Made by a program: the position numbers and the translations under genes. Of a DNA stretch of 64,000 nucleotides, positions 49,279-57,518 are shown piece after piece. How positions within the stretch are numbered: the stretch's first letter is position 1; each line of letters opens with the position of its first letter. Origin of the DNA: Actinomycetes bacterium (GTDB lineage Bacteria; Actinomycetota; Thermoleophilia; BMS3ABIN01); NCBI GenBank assembly GCA_021791195.1, contig JAJYXB010000004.1:62001-126000 (forward strand), in the 5' to 3' direction. The notes beneath the pieces are model-generated. The model saw only the letters and a program-made list of their open reading frames with translations, was not told the origin of the DNA and did no database searches.

Positions 49279-49977
49279 CTACCGCAGCAGATTCCGGATC
49301 AGGCACCAGCAATACCTGTGCGCCACTTTCCAGACCACGATCTGCGAGTTTCCCTCCCGGCGGCGGTGCTCGTGAGTCGGCCGCTCGGCAACCCTGAAGC
49401 CATACTTGAGGAATTTCATGATCATTTCCTGCTCGATGGTGAAGATGTCCTCAGTCAGCCTGACCTGCCTGGCTGCCGGGATGGAAACGGCGCGGAACCC
49501 GTTCTGGGTGTCGGTCAGCTGCGCGCCCCAGCGGTAGTTGATTGCCAGGGTGATGATGGCGCTGCCGGTGCTGCGGACGAACTTGCCAAAGTCGCCGCCC
49601 AGCTCGTCGCTGCCCCCGGTCCAGCGCGAACCCACTACCATCTCGGCCTCACCGGCCAGCAGCGGCGCGACCAGAGCCGGGATATCGGCGGGATCGTGGG
49701 AACAGTCGGAGTCGATGAACACGAGCACCTCGCCGGTTGCCGCCGCGATCGCCGTGCGGATGCCGTCGCCCTTCCCCCGGCCGCCATCCAGGACCACCCG
49801 CACGCCGAGCGACTCGGCGATCTCACGGGTGCGGTCGGTGGAATGGCCGTCAACCACGAGCGTCTCGCTGGCATGCGGCATCACGGCCCGGATGACGTCC
49901 GCGATGGTACCCTCTTCGTTGCGCGCCATCACCGCTACGGATATATTGCCTGAAATCCTATTTTTTGTTGCTTCCAC
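49279..49977 (-). CDS. Family 2 glycosyltransferase, DPM1-like
   Basis: ISVAVMARNEEGTIADVIRAV, VVDGHSTDRT, IDSDCSHDPADIPAL, VVGSRWTGG. Confidence 0.88.
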   Translation of the reverse strand: MEATKNRISGNISVAVMARNEEGTIADVIRAVMPHASETLVVDGHSTDRTREIAESLGVRVVLDGGRGKGDGIRTAIAAATGEVLVFIDSDCSHDPADIPALVAPLLAGEAEMVVGSRWTGGSDELGGDFGKFVRSTGSAIITLAINYRWGAQLTDTQNGFRAVSIPAARQVRLTEDIFTIEQEMIMKFLKYGFRVAERPTHEHRRREGNSQIVVWKVAHRYCWCLIRNLLR

Positions 49978-50050
49978 GCGGAAAGATCACTTTCCGAGAC
50001 AACATGATCCAGACCCGAGGCGGCGCGTTCACGCCTCTCCCTAAGCTCCC

Positions 50051-50836
50051 CTAAATATTGGGCGAACTGAGAAAGTTCGTAACCCCTTCGATGAACGCCG
50101 TGCGCTTTTTGGAATGCAGCACGTCCGAAGTTTCCCCGCGGACGGGGCTGTCGGTGACCAGCAGGCCCATCGTGGCTTTCATGCCCAGAAAATTCGTCAG
50201 CGCATACAGGCCCGAGGCCTCCAGCTCCACCCCGAGAAAGCCGGCCTGGTTCCAGGAGGCGATCAGCTCCTCGGTTTCACGGAAGATGGCGCCGGTGGTG
50301 ACAATGGGCCCGCGGTAAACCGGCAGGGCGCGGCGCCGGAAGTAACCGGCCATGCTGTCAGAAAGGGCGGCGTCCGCCTGGATCATCTGCCCCGGCTCGA
50401 AGCCGTAGTGAGGTGACAGGCAGTCGCCCGCTTGGGCGCCGTCGGCGATAACGATGTCGCCGCACTGGATCTCCTCCTGAAGGGCGCCGCAGGTGCCGAG
50501 CCCGATGATCGTATCGACGCGCGTCAGCGCCAGGCTGCGCACGACGCCCTCGAGGATGACAGTCCCGGGCGGAACACGCATGTAGCCGACGAAACGCTCG
50601 CCCAGGTAGCCGGTGTAGAGCGCGCCGAAATGCTGGTGGCGTTTCAGCAGCGGGCTGATGAAATCCTCGCCGAATCCCATCAGCACGATCCGCGGCCGGA
50701 AATCATGCGGGTCAGTGCCCTTAAACACCCAGCGCTCGGCGACGAAGCGGAGAAATTTTTCTTCCCAGGTAGTCAATCGAATTTCCTTCTGGAACAATTT
50801 GCCGGGATCCGGCCCCACATGGCTGCAAGCTTTCAA
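50051..50836 (-). CDS. Nucleoside phosphorylase (PNP/UDP phosphorylase family)
   Basis: IIGLGTCGALQEEIQCGDIVIADGAQAGD, FLGVELEASGLYALTNFLGMKATMGLLVTD; the true start may be internal. Confidence 0.85.
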   Translation of the reverse strand: MKACSHVGPDPGKLFQKEIRLTTWEEKFLRFVAERWVFKGTDPHDFRPRIVLMGFGEDFISPLLKRHQHFGALYTGYLGERFVGYMRVPPGTVILEGVVRSLALTRVDTIIGLGTCGALQEEIQCGDIVIADGAQAGDCLSPHYGFEPGQMIQADAALSDSMAGYFRRRALPVYRGPIVTTGAIFRETEELIASWNQAGFLGVELEASGLYALTNFLGMKATMGLLVTDSPVRGETSDVLHSKKRTAFIEGVTNFLSSPNI

Positions 50837-50867
50837 TCCACACCGATCGTCGATATATTACCAGCAA

Positions 50868-52361
50868 ATGTCTCAGCCACCTAGGGACAAGGCGGGAGCT
50901 CCCGCCGCCAAAAGCCGGGTCCCGCTCAACGCCGCTCTGTTGAGCTCCGCGCAGTTGGCCCGCACCATCATCGGTTTCCTCTTTTTCCTCGTACTCGCCC
51001 GCCGCCTGGGCCCGGACGTATACGGCAAGTACATGTTCGCCTTCTCCCTCTCGGAGATCTTTTCCATCGCCAGCGACGTCGGCCTGCACGAATACAGCAT
51101 CCGCGAGTTCTCCCGCCGGCCGGAGCTGCTCAACCAGCGCCTCGCCGGCATCCTGACGCTGAAGACGATCCTTGCCAGCACCTCGGCGGTGGTCATGATC
51201 CTGATCACACCACTGATGGGCAAGGACAGCTCCACTTCCATGGCCGTGGTCGCCTTTGCCCTGGCGCAGATCGGCTACTCCTGGTTCTATGCCGCCACAA
51301 TCGCGTATTCGGTCAAGCAGGATCTGCACATCCAGGCCTTCCTCTGGCTGCTGGAAAAGGTGCTGTTTGCCGCCGCCGGCATCACCGTGCTGCTGGCGGG
51401 CCACAGTTTCGTGCTGGTGGCGCTCAGCAACACCTTCGTCCAGTTCATCGGCGGCATCACGGCGGTCTGGATCGTCTGGCGCAAATACGGGCCGTTCCTC
51501 ATGTCAACCGACCGCGCGCAGTGGCAGAGCTATCTCAAGGCCGCCCTGCCCTTCGGCCTCATCGTCGGCTTCTACCTGGTATATTTCCGCATCGACAGCG
51601 TCATGATCTCGTTCTTCCGCGGCGACGTGGAAGTGGGCCTCTATGGCGCCGTCTACAACATCGTCTCGGCGCTAATGTTCCTGCCCTCGGGCCTGGTAGC
51701 CGCCCTGTTCCCCCACCTGGCCGGCACCTACCACTCCCCCACCGACATCGTCGACGACCCCTTCCAGCGGGCCTCGCGCTGGCTGCTGACGCTCTCGCTG
51801 CCGATGGCGGTGGGCGGCTGGCTGCTGGCCGATCCGCTGATACGGACGCTGCTGGGGAGCAGGTACGCCCCGGCGGCTACGGCGCTGGCGGTGCTGATCT
51901 GGACGGTGCCGGTGTGGTTCATCACTTTCCTGCAGGGCAACATCCTCACCATCATCGAGCGGCAGAAGACGGTCGCCCTGGTGGGATTGGTTAACATGAT
52001 TCTTAACTTTGCCATGAACCTGCTGGTGATCCCCGTCTTCGGCTTCACCGGCGCCGCCGTCACCACGCTGCTGACCGAGCTGGCGGGGCTGATCCAGATG
52101 TTCTATCTGCTGAGGAAGAACATCTCGCTGGCAGGCACCGCCGTCACGGCGCTCAAAGTGACGGCGCTGGCGGCGGCGATGGGCGTGCTGGTGATGCTGC
52201 TGCGGGGCCGGCTGAACGTGATGGTGGTGGTGGCGATCGCCGCCACGGCCTACGGTGCGGCCGTGCTGGCGCTGGGGATCATCCCCCTGCCGGAAGTGCT
52301 GGTACTGCTCGGGCGCCGGCGCACGCCGGGCGAGGATGAGATCGGCCCGGTGCGGCCCTAA
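50868..52361 (+). CDS. Polysaccharide flippase (Wzx/MATE-like)
   Basis: Start moved to ATG 50868 (MSQPPRDKAGAPAAKSRVPLNAALLSSAQLARTIIGFLFFLVLARRLGPDVYGKYMFAFSLSEIFS); multi-pass. Confidence 0.88.
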   Translation: MSQPPRDKAGAPAAKSRVPLNAALLSSAQLARTIIGFLFFLVLARRLGPDVYGKYMFAFSLSEIFSIASDVGLHEYSIREFSRRPELLNQRLAGILTLKTILASTSAVVMILITPLMGKDSSTSMAVVAFALAQIGYSWFYAATIAYSVKQDLHIQAFLWLLEKVLFAAAGITVLLAGHSFVLVALSNTFVQFIGGITAVWIVWRKYGPFLMSTDRAQWQSYLKAALPFGLIVGFYLVYFRIDSVMISFFRGDVEVGLYGAVYNIVSALMFLPSGLVAALFPHLAGTYHSPTDIVDDPFQRASRWLLTLSLPMAVGGWLLADPLIRTLLGSRYAPAATALAVLIWTVPVWFITFLQGNILTIIERQKTVALVGLVNMILNFAMNLLVIPVFGFTGAAVTTLLTELAGLIQMFYLLRKNISLAGTAVTALKVTALAAAMGVLVMLLRGRLNVMVVVAIAATAYGAAVLALGIIPLPEVLVLLGRRRTPGEDEIGPVRP

Positions 52362-52402
52362 GCGGGCCGAAGCGGGAAGGACCGCCGCCAGACCGGGCGT
52401 TC

Positions 52403-53500
52403 CTACCGGCGTTCAGCCATCCTGGCCTCAATGAACCCGCCGATCTCGCGCTGGAACCGCTCCTTGGAGAACTTCGCCGCATGGGCGCTGATCTTCGCGG
52501 AATCGAAATCATCGGCACTGAAGCGCTCAACCGCCGCGACCAGTGACGCCGCCGCCGGCTCTTCAAACAGCAGCCCGGTCTCCCCTTCCACCACGGTTTC
52601 CAGCAGGCCGCCGCGCCGCAGGCCGATCACCGGCCGCCCGGCCGCCATCATCTCCACCGGAACCATGCCGAAATCTTCCTCGCCAGGGAATATCAACGCC
52701 TGCGCCCGCGCCATCAACCGCGGCAGCTCCGCCTCGCTGGCATAACCCAGAAACTGGATGTTCGGCGCCGCCATCCGCTCCAGCCGCTCCCGCTCCGGCC
52801 CGTCGCCGGCGATCTTCAGCGGCAGCCCCAGACGGTTGAAAGCCTCCACCGCCAGCTCGACGCGCTTGTACGGCACCAGCCGCGATACCATGAGAAAGTA
52901 ATCCTGCAGCTCGCCCGCCGCTGCCGGCAGGAACCGGTCCACCTCGACCGGGGGATTTATCACCGTCGCCTCCCGCCGGTAGTACTTGGCGATCTTGGCG
53001 GCGACGTTGCCCGAGTTGGCGACGAAGTGATCGACGCGGTCGGCCGCCAGCCGGTCCCACATCCGCAGGTAGTGCAGCAGCACGTCATTGCCGGCCCTGA
53101 GCATCCTGCCGGCGTGACGGAAGCGCGGATCCAGGTTCGGCTCCCAGGCATACCTGAGCGGCGTATGGCAGTAACAGACGTGCAGCGTGCCGGCGCCGGT
53201 GAGGATCCCTTTGGCGCAGGCGGAGCTGGAAGAGATCACCAGGTCGTAGCCGGAGAAATCAAACGATTCGAACGCCAGCGGGAAAAGCGGGATGTAACGC
53301 TGGCTCACCTTGCGCAGGAAGGGCAGTTTCTGCACGAACGAGGTGCGCACGTCCCACTCGAGCATCTCCGGCGGCAGGTTGCGGCTGGACATGAACGTGG
53401 TATGGACCGGCGCGTCCGGGTACAGTTCCAGCAGCGCCGCCACGACCCGCTCGGAGCCGCCCAGGGTGGTCAGCCATTCATGCGCTATGGCAACTTTCAA
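52403..53500 (-). CDS. Family 4 glycosyltransferase
   Basis: MKVAIAHEWLTTLGGSERVVAALLELYPDAPVHTTF; FPGEEDFGMVPVEMMAAGRPVIGLRRGGLLETV. Confidence 0.92.
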   Translation of the reverse strand: MKVAIAHEWLTTLGGSERVVAALLELYPDAPVHTTFMSSRNLPPEMLEWDVRTSFVQKLPFLRKVSQRYIPLFPLAFESFDFSGYDLVISSSSACAKGILTGAGTLHVCYCHTPLRYAWEPNLDPRFRHAGRMLRAGNDVLLHYLRMWDRLAADRVDHFVANSGNVAAKIAKYYRREATVINPPVEVDRFLPAAAGELQDYFLMVSRLVPYKRVELAVEAFNRLGLPLKIAGDGPERERLERMAAPNIQFLGYASEAELPRLMARAQALIFPGEEDFGMVPVEMMAAGRPVIGLRRGGLLETVVEGETGLLFEEPAAASLVAAVERFSADDFDSAKISAHAAKFSKERFQREIGGFIEARMAERR

Positions 53501-53653
53501 TCTTTTCCCCTTCCCGGCCGAAGAACATTATGGACGCGCTGGCGCCGCGCGCCTCCGCGCATCAGAGAGCCGAAACGGTGCGCACCGGCAGGAGGCCGTG
53601 TTTGTGAATCAACGCCTGAAAGCATATACTTTTTTAAGCTTGTAATCAGTATC

Positions 53654-54637
53654 ATGAATCCTTCTACAGAACCCGCACGCGAACCTTTAAAGCGACCGCT
53701 GCCAGCACCTGCAGACACCGGCCGCGCCTGGGATGAAGCCATCATCCAGTCACTTTGCTATTCGGATATTTTTGGCTTTCCCCTGACCCTGGACGAGATC
53801 GTCCGCTTTGCCCAGCAAACCATGATTACGCCCGAGCAGGTGGCCGAGCGGCTTGAGCATAACGCCGCGCTGCGCGAGATCGTCGGCCATGAAGGTGAAT
53901 TTTTTTTCCTCAAGGGGCGGGAGGGCAACTGCCAGCTGAGGCGCGACCGCGAAACCGAATCGAAGCGGCAGCTGGCCATCGCGCTCAGGCGGCTGATCCC
54001 GATGCAGGGGATCCCTTTCCTGAGGATGGCGGCAATCACCGGCGCGCTGGCGGCATTCAATTCGCCCGCCGGCGATGACATCGACCTGCTGATCATCACC
54101 TCGCGCGGCCGCATCTGGACGACATATTTGTTTTTGCGGTTCTGGCGCCGGTTCGGGCATAATCCGGACATTTGCTTCAATGTCTTCCTCACGGAGGGCG
54201 ACCTGGTGTTCCGTAACGAGAACCTGTTCTTCGCCCGCGAGATCCTCGGCTCGCTTCCAGTCTTCAACAAGGGGACCTTCGAGGACTTCGTGGAAGCCAA
54301 CCGCTGGATCTTCCAGATCTTCCCTTCATGGTCGCCCGACCCGGAGCGGCAGCGTTACCGGCTTGAAGCCAGCCCGCGCTGGCAGCGACGGCAAAAACGG
54401 CTGGAGCGGCTGCTGACGGGGCCGCTGGGCGACCTGCTGGAATTCGCAGCCCGCAAGGTGCAGTCGCGCATCCTCATCAACGCGGCTCCCGATGCGGCGA
54501 TGGGCGCACGCCGCAACCGCATCAAGCTGCACAAGCATGATAACCGCTCGCCGATTCTGGACAAGTACGAGCAGCGCTGCCAGGAACGGATCGCGCGCTA
54601 CCGCGAGCTCGCCGGCCCGGATATCAAGGCCATCTGA
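53654..54637 (+). CDS. Nucleotidyltransferase-domain protein with N-terminal helical/wHTH-like region
   Basis: ITGALAAFNSPAGDDIDLLIITSRGR (GxxxxxxxDxD-like motif). Start at ATG 53654 replaces the long ORF start at 53027, which runs antisense through the GT4 gene. Confidence 0.65.
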   Translation: MNPSTEPAREPLKRPLPAPADTGRAWDEAIIQSLCYSDIFGFPLTLDEIVRFAQQTMITPEQVAERLEHNAALREIVGHEGEFFFLKGREGNCQLRRDRETESKRQLAIALRRLIPMQGIPFLRMAAITGALAAFNSPAGDDIDLLIITSRGRIWTTYLFLRFWRRFGHNPDICFNVFLTEGDLVFRNENLFFAREILGSLPVFNKGTFEDFVEANRWIFQIFPSWSPDPERQRYRLEASPRWQRRQKRLERLLTGPLGDLLEFAARKVQSRILINAAPDAAMGARRNRIKLHKHDNRSPILDKYEQRCQERIARYRELAGPDIKAI

Positions 54638-54711
54638 CCGGCGCCACCCCTGGCTGGCTGCCTGGCGGACGCCAGGCCAGTCGTTCTGCGACCCTGTTGC
54701 CCCTCCGGGCT

Positions 54712-56142
54712 CTACGCGTTGCGGTCCACGAAGGTGAAGATCGTCTTCAGCATGATCTTGATGTCCAGCCAGGGGCTCCAGTTCTCGATGTAGTACAGAT
54801 CGTGCTCCACCCGCTCATGGATGTCGGTATCGCCCCGGAGGCCGTTGATCTGGGCCCAGCCGGACAAGCCGGGCCGCACCCGGTGCCGCGTGTTATAAGT
54901 GGGGATGTCGCGGACAAAATTCTCGATGTGCTCCGGACGCTCGGGGCGCGGCCCCACCAGGCTCATCTCACCTTTGATGACATTTATCAATTGTGGCAGC
55001 TCGTCGATCCCCAGCGGCCGGATGACGCGGCCCACGCGCGTGCGGCGGATGTCGCCGGGAGTCGTCCAGCCGGGTTTGTCGCCCTTCTCGGCGTCCTGCC
55101 GCATCGACCTGAACTTGAGGATCTCGAACGGCTGCCCGCCGCGGCCGATGCGCGTCTGACGGTAAAGCACCGGACCCGGTGACTCCAGCTTGACAGCAAC
55201 AGCCGTCAGCAGCACCAAGGGCGAGAGCACGATCAGGGTCAGCAGCGAAACGATGATGTCCATGGCGCGCTTGGTGACCGCCTGCAGGCCGGTGATGCTG
55301 GTGCGCTTCAGCCCGATCACCGGCAGACCGCGGATGTGCTCTACACCCACACGGTCGCTGAAAACCTCATAGAGGCGCGGCACCATCGTGAACTCGACCC
55401 CGTAGGGGCGGCAGCGTTCCATCAGCTCCACGATGGTGTCGTGCTTGTCGCGCGAGAACGCCACCACCATGTGCTGGATATGGTATCTGACCAGTATCTC
55501 CTCGAGCTTGCTGTAGTCATCGAACACGTGATAGGAGCCGAAGTGCGCCGACTTGCCGGAAGGTTTTTCGTCCAGGAAGCCGACAAACTGCAGCCCCAGC
55601 GCCGGATTGCGCAGCAGCTTGCTGGCACAGGTGATGCCGACGCTGCCGGCGCCCAGCACCAGCGTATTCTTCACATACCAGCCGTGGCGGCGCCCCAGTT
55701 TCAGCATCTGGTAGACGCCGAAACGCATCACCGCCACTGCGACGATAACGCAGAGCCAGGACAGCAGCACGACGTTGCGCGAATAATGCGTCGGGGGAAA
55801 GACCAGTACCGCCAGGCTCATCAGCAGCATCGATGACTCGGTGGCGGCGGAGAAGATCTGCGGAGCGATCTCCAGCACGCTCAGATTAAGCCGGAAACGG
55901 TAGAGGCCGTGCAGCTTGAAGAGTATCCAGTAGAGCGGCAGGATCACCATGGTGACCGCCATGTAGAACGCGATCGAGGGCTGCTCGGTGCCGGGGGAGA
56001 CGCTCACATACCAGACGCCCAGTTGGAAATAGATCGCAAAGGCCAGACGGTAACCGGCGAGAACCCCGATCAGATCCCCGAGGATCAGGGAAATATGGGC
56101 AAAACGGTGAGAAATAAGGAATCTGTTGGCTTTTTTTAACAA
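54712..56142 (-). CDS. Undecaprenyl-phosphate sugar phosphotransferase (polyprenyl glycosylphosphotransferase, WbaP/EpsE family)
   Basis: KRAMDIIVSLLTLIVLSPLVLLTAVAVKLESPGPVLYRQTRIGRGGQPFEILKFRSM...LGIDELPQLINVIKGEMSLVGPRPERPEHI; N-terminal TMs and a CoA-binding-like domain. Confidence 0.96.
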   Translation of the reverse strand: MLKKANRFLISHRFAHISLILGDLIGVLAGYRLAFAIYFQLGVWYVSVSPGTEQPSIAFYMAVTMVILPLYWILFKLHGLYRFRLNLSVLEIAPQIFSAATESSMLLMSLAVLVFPPTHYSRNVVLLSWLCVIVAVAVMRFGVYQMLKLGRRHGWYVKNTLVLGAGSVGITCASKLLRNPALGLQFVGFLDEKPSGKSAHFGSYHVFDDYSKLEEILVRYHIQHMVVAFSRDKHDTIVELMERCRPYGVEFTMVPRLYEVFSDRVGVEHIRGLPVIGLKRTSITGLQAVTKRAMDIIVSLLTLIVLSPLVLLTAVAVKLESPGPVLYRQTRIGRGGQPFEILKFRSMRQDAEKGDKPGWTTPGDIRRTRVGRVIRPLGIDELPQLINVIKGEMSLVGPRPERPEHIENFVRDIPTYNTRHRVRPGLSGWAQINGLRGDTDIHERVEHDLYYIENWSPWLDIKIMLKTIFTFVDRNA

Positions 56143-56261
56143 GAATAATCCCTTGAACTATTTTAGCTGTTTTCCCGGGCGTTCACAGACGGCGCGCGCC
56201 TGGAAGCACCGCCGGGCCCGTAACTTTTCGGGCTCGCCTGCACAGTGATAAAATCGGACGC

Positions 56262-57392
56262 ATGTTACATATCGGCATAAACGGGCGCGCTCTCTTCCGC
56301 CAGATGACCGGCGTGCAGCACTATGCCCGTGAAGTGACGCTGGCGCTGGGCCGGATCCGGCCGGCGGATGTACGCCTGAGCGTCTTTGCCGGCAGCGAAG
56401 GCCGTGCCGGCGCTGGCGACCTGCCACTCCAGCTCAGCACCTTCCCCGCAAACGGCCCCGTCAAGGGCCTGGTCTGGGAGCAGACACTGCTGAAGCGGAT
56501 GATCAGGAAGACCGGCATCAACGTGCTGTTCAATCCGGCCAACGTGGCCCCGTTGAACGCGCCGGTCCCAAGCGTAGTTACCATCCACGACCTCGCATTC
56601 CTGCTTTTTCCCGAATATTTCTCGCGCACGTTCGCCTTGTATTATCGCACCGTTGTCCCCAGAATCGCAGCCCAGGCCGCGCACGTACTCACAGACTCCA
56701 ACAGCACGAAAACCGATCTCATCAACTACCTGGACGTCCCGGAGGAAAAAATCGCGGTGGTGCCACTGGGCGTCTCGCCGGAGTTCCGCCGCCGCATCCT
56801 CAAAAGCGAGCTGGAAGAGGTCCGCGTCCGCCACAAGCTGCCGGCCAGGTTCTTCCTCTCCATCTCCAGCCTGGAGCCGCGCAAAAACCTCGGCCGCCTG
56901 CTGGAAGCCTACCGCCTGCTTCCGGCAGAGATCGCCGGGGAGCATGCGCTGGTTCTGGCCGGCGCCGGCAACCGCATCTTCGCCGATTCCGGCCTCAGCA
57001 AAGGACTGGCAGCGGTCAAAAACGGCAAGGTCTATATCCCCGGTTACATCCCGGATCAGGATCTGCCAGCAATATACCGGATGTCAACCGCGCTCGTGTT
57101 TCCCTCCCTGTATGAGGGTTTCGGACTACCGGTGCTGGAGGCGATGTCCGCCTCGACCCCGGTGATCACCTCCAGCCGCGCTTCATTGCCGGAGGTGGCC
57201 GGCCACGCCGCGGTTCAGATTGATCCCGAGAGTGCCGAGGAGATTGCCGCGGCCATGGAGCTGCTGGCCAGCGACTCCGGCACCCGCAAACTGCTGATCG
57301 AACGCGGCAAGAAGCGGGCAGCCGGCTTTACCTGGGAAACGACAGCCGCGCAAACGCTGGAGGTACTTCGCTCCGCCGGGGACGTTCCTTAA
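56262..57392 (+). CDS. Family 4 glycosyltransferase
   Basis: [73 protein letters not shown]. Confidence 0.95.
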   Translation: MLHIGINGRALFRQMTGVQHYAREVTLALGRIRPADVRLSVFAGSEGRAGAGDLPLQLSTFPANGPVKGLVWEQTLLKRMIRKTGINVLFNPANVAPLNAPVPSVVTIHDLAFLLFPEYFSRTFALYYRTVVPRIAAQAAHVLTDSNSTKTDLINYLDVPEEKIAVVPLGVSPEFRRRILKSELEEVRVRHKLPARFFLSISSLEPRKNLGRLLEAYRLLPAEIAGEHALVLAGAGNRIFADSGLSKGLAAVKNGKVYIPGYIPDQDLPAIYRMSTALVFPSLYEGFGLPVLEAMSASTPVITSSRASLPEVAGHAAVQIDPESAEEIAAAMELLASDSGTRKLLIERGKKRAAGFTWETTAAQTLEVLRSAGDVP

Positions 57393-57406
57393 CTTTCTTA
57401 ACTTTT
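57370..57406 (+). repeat. REP-like element plus flank, copy 1 of a 37-bp direct repeat
   Basis: GCTCCGCCGGGGACGTTCCTTAACTTTCTTAACTTTT, identical to 57434..57470; contains the stop codon of 56262..57392. Confidence 0.9.
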
Positions 57407-57433
57407 GGCGCTCCGCCGGGGGGCGCTCCGCCG

Positions 57434-57470
57434 GCTCCGCCGGGGACGTTCCTTAACTTTCTTAACTTTT
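57434..57470 (+). repeat. REP-like element plus flank, copy 2; left arm of palindrome C
   Basis: Same 37 bp as 57370..57406; its GGGACGTTCCTTAACTTTCTTAACTTTT portion is the perfect complement of the downstream arm. Confidence 0.9.
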
Positions 57471-57488
57471 GAAAATTCAGCATCCGGC

Positions 57489-57518
57489 AAAAAGTTAAGA
57501 AAGTTAAGGAACGTCCCT
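57489..57518 (-). repeat. REP-like element, right arm of palindrome C
   Basis: AAAAAGTTAAGAAAGTTAAGGAACGTCCCT on the plus strand; contains the stop codon of minus-strand gene 57504..59258. Confidence 0.9.

Noticed and set aside
53027-53653. N-terminal extension of the 53027..54637 plus-strand ORF
   Set aside because: It runs antisense through the GT4 gene 52403..53500; the recognisable protein begins at ATG 53654.
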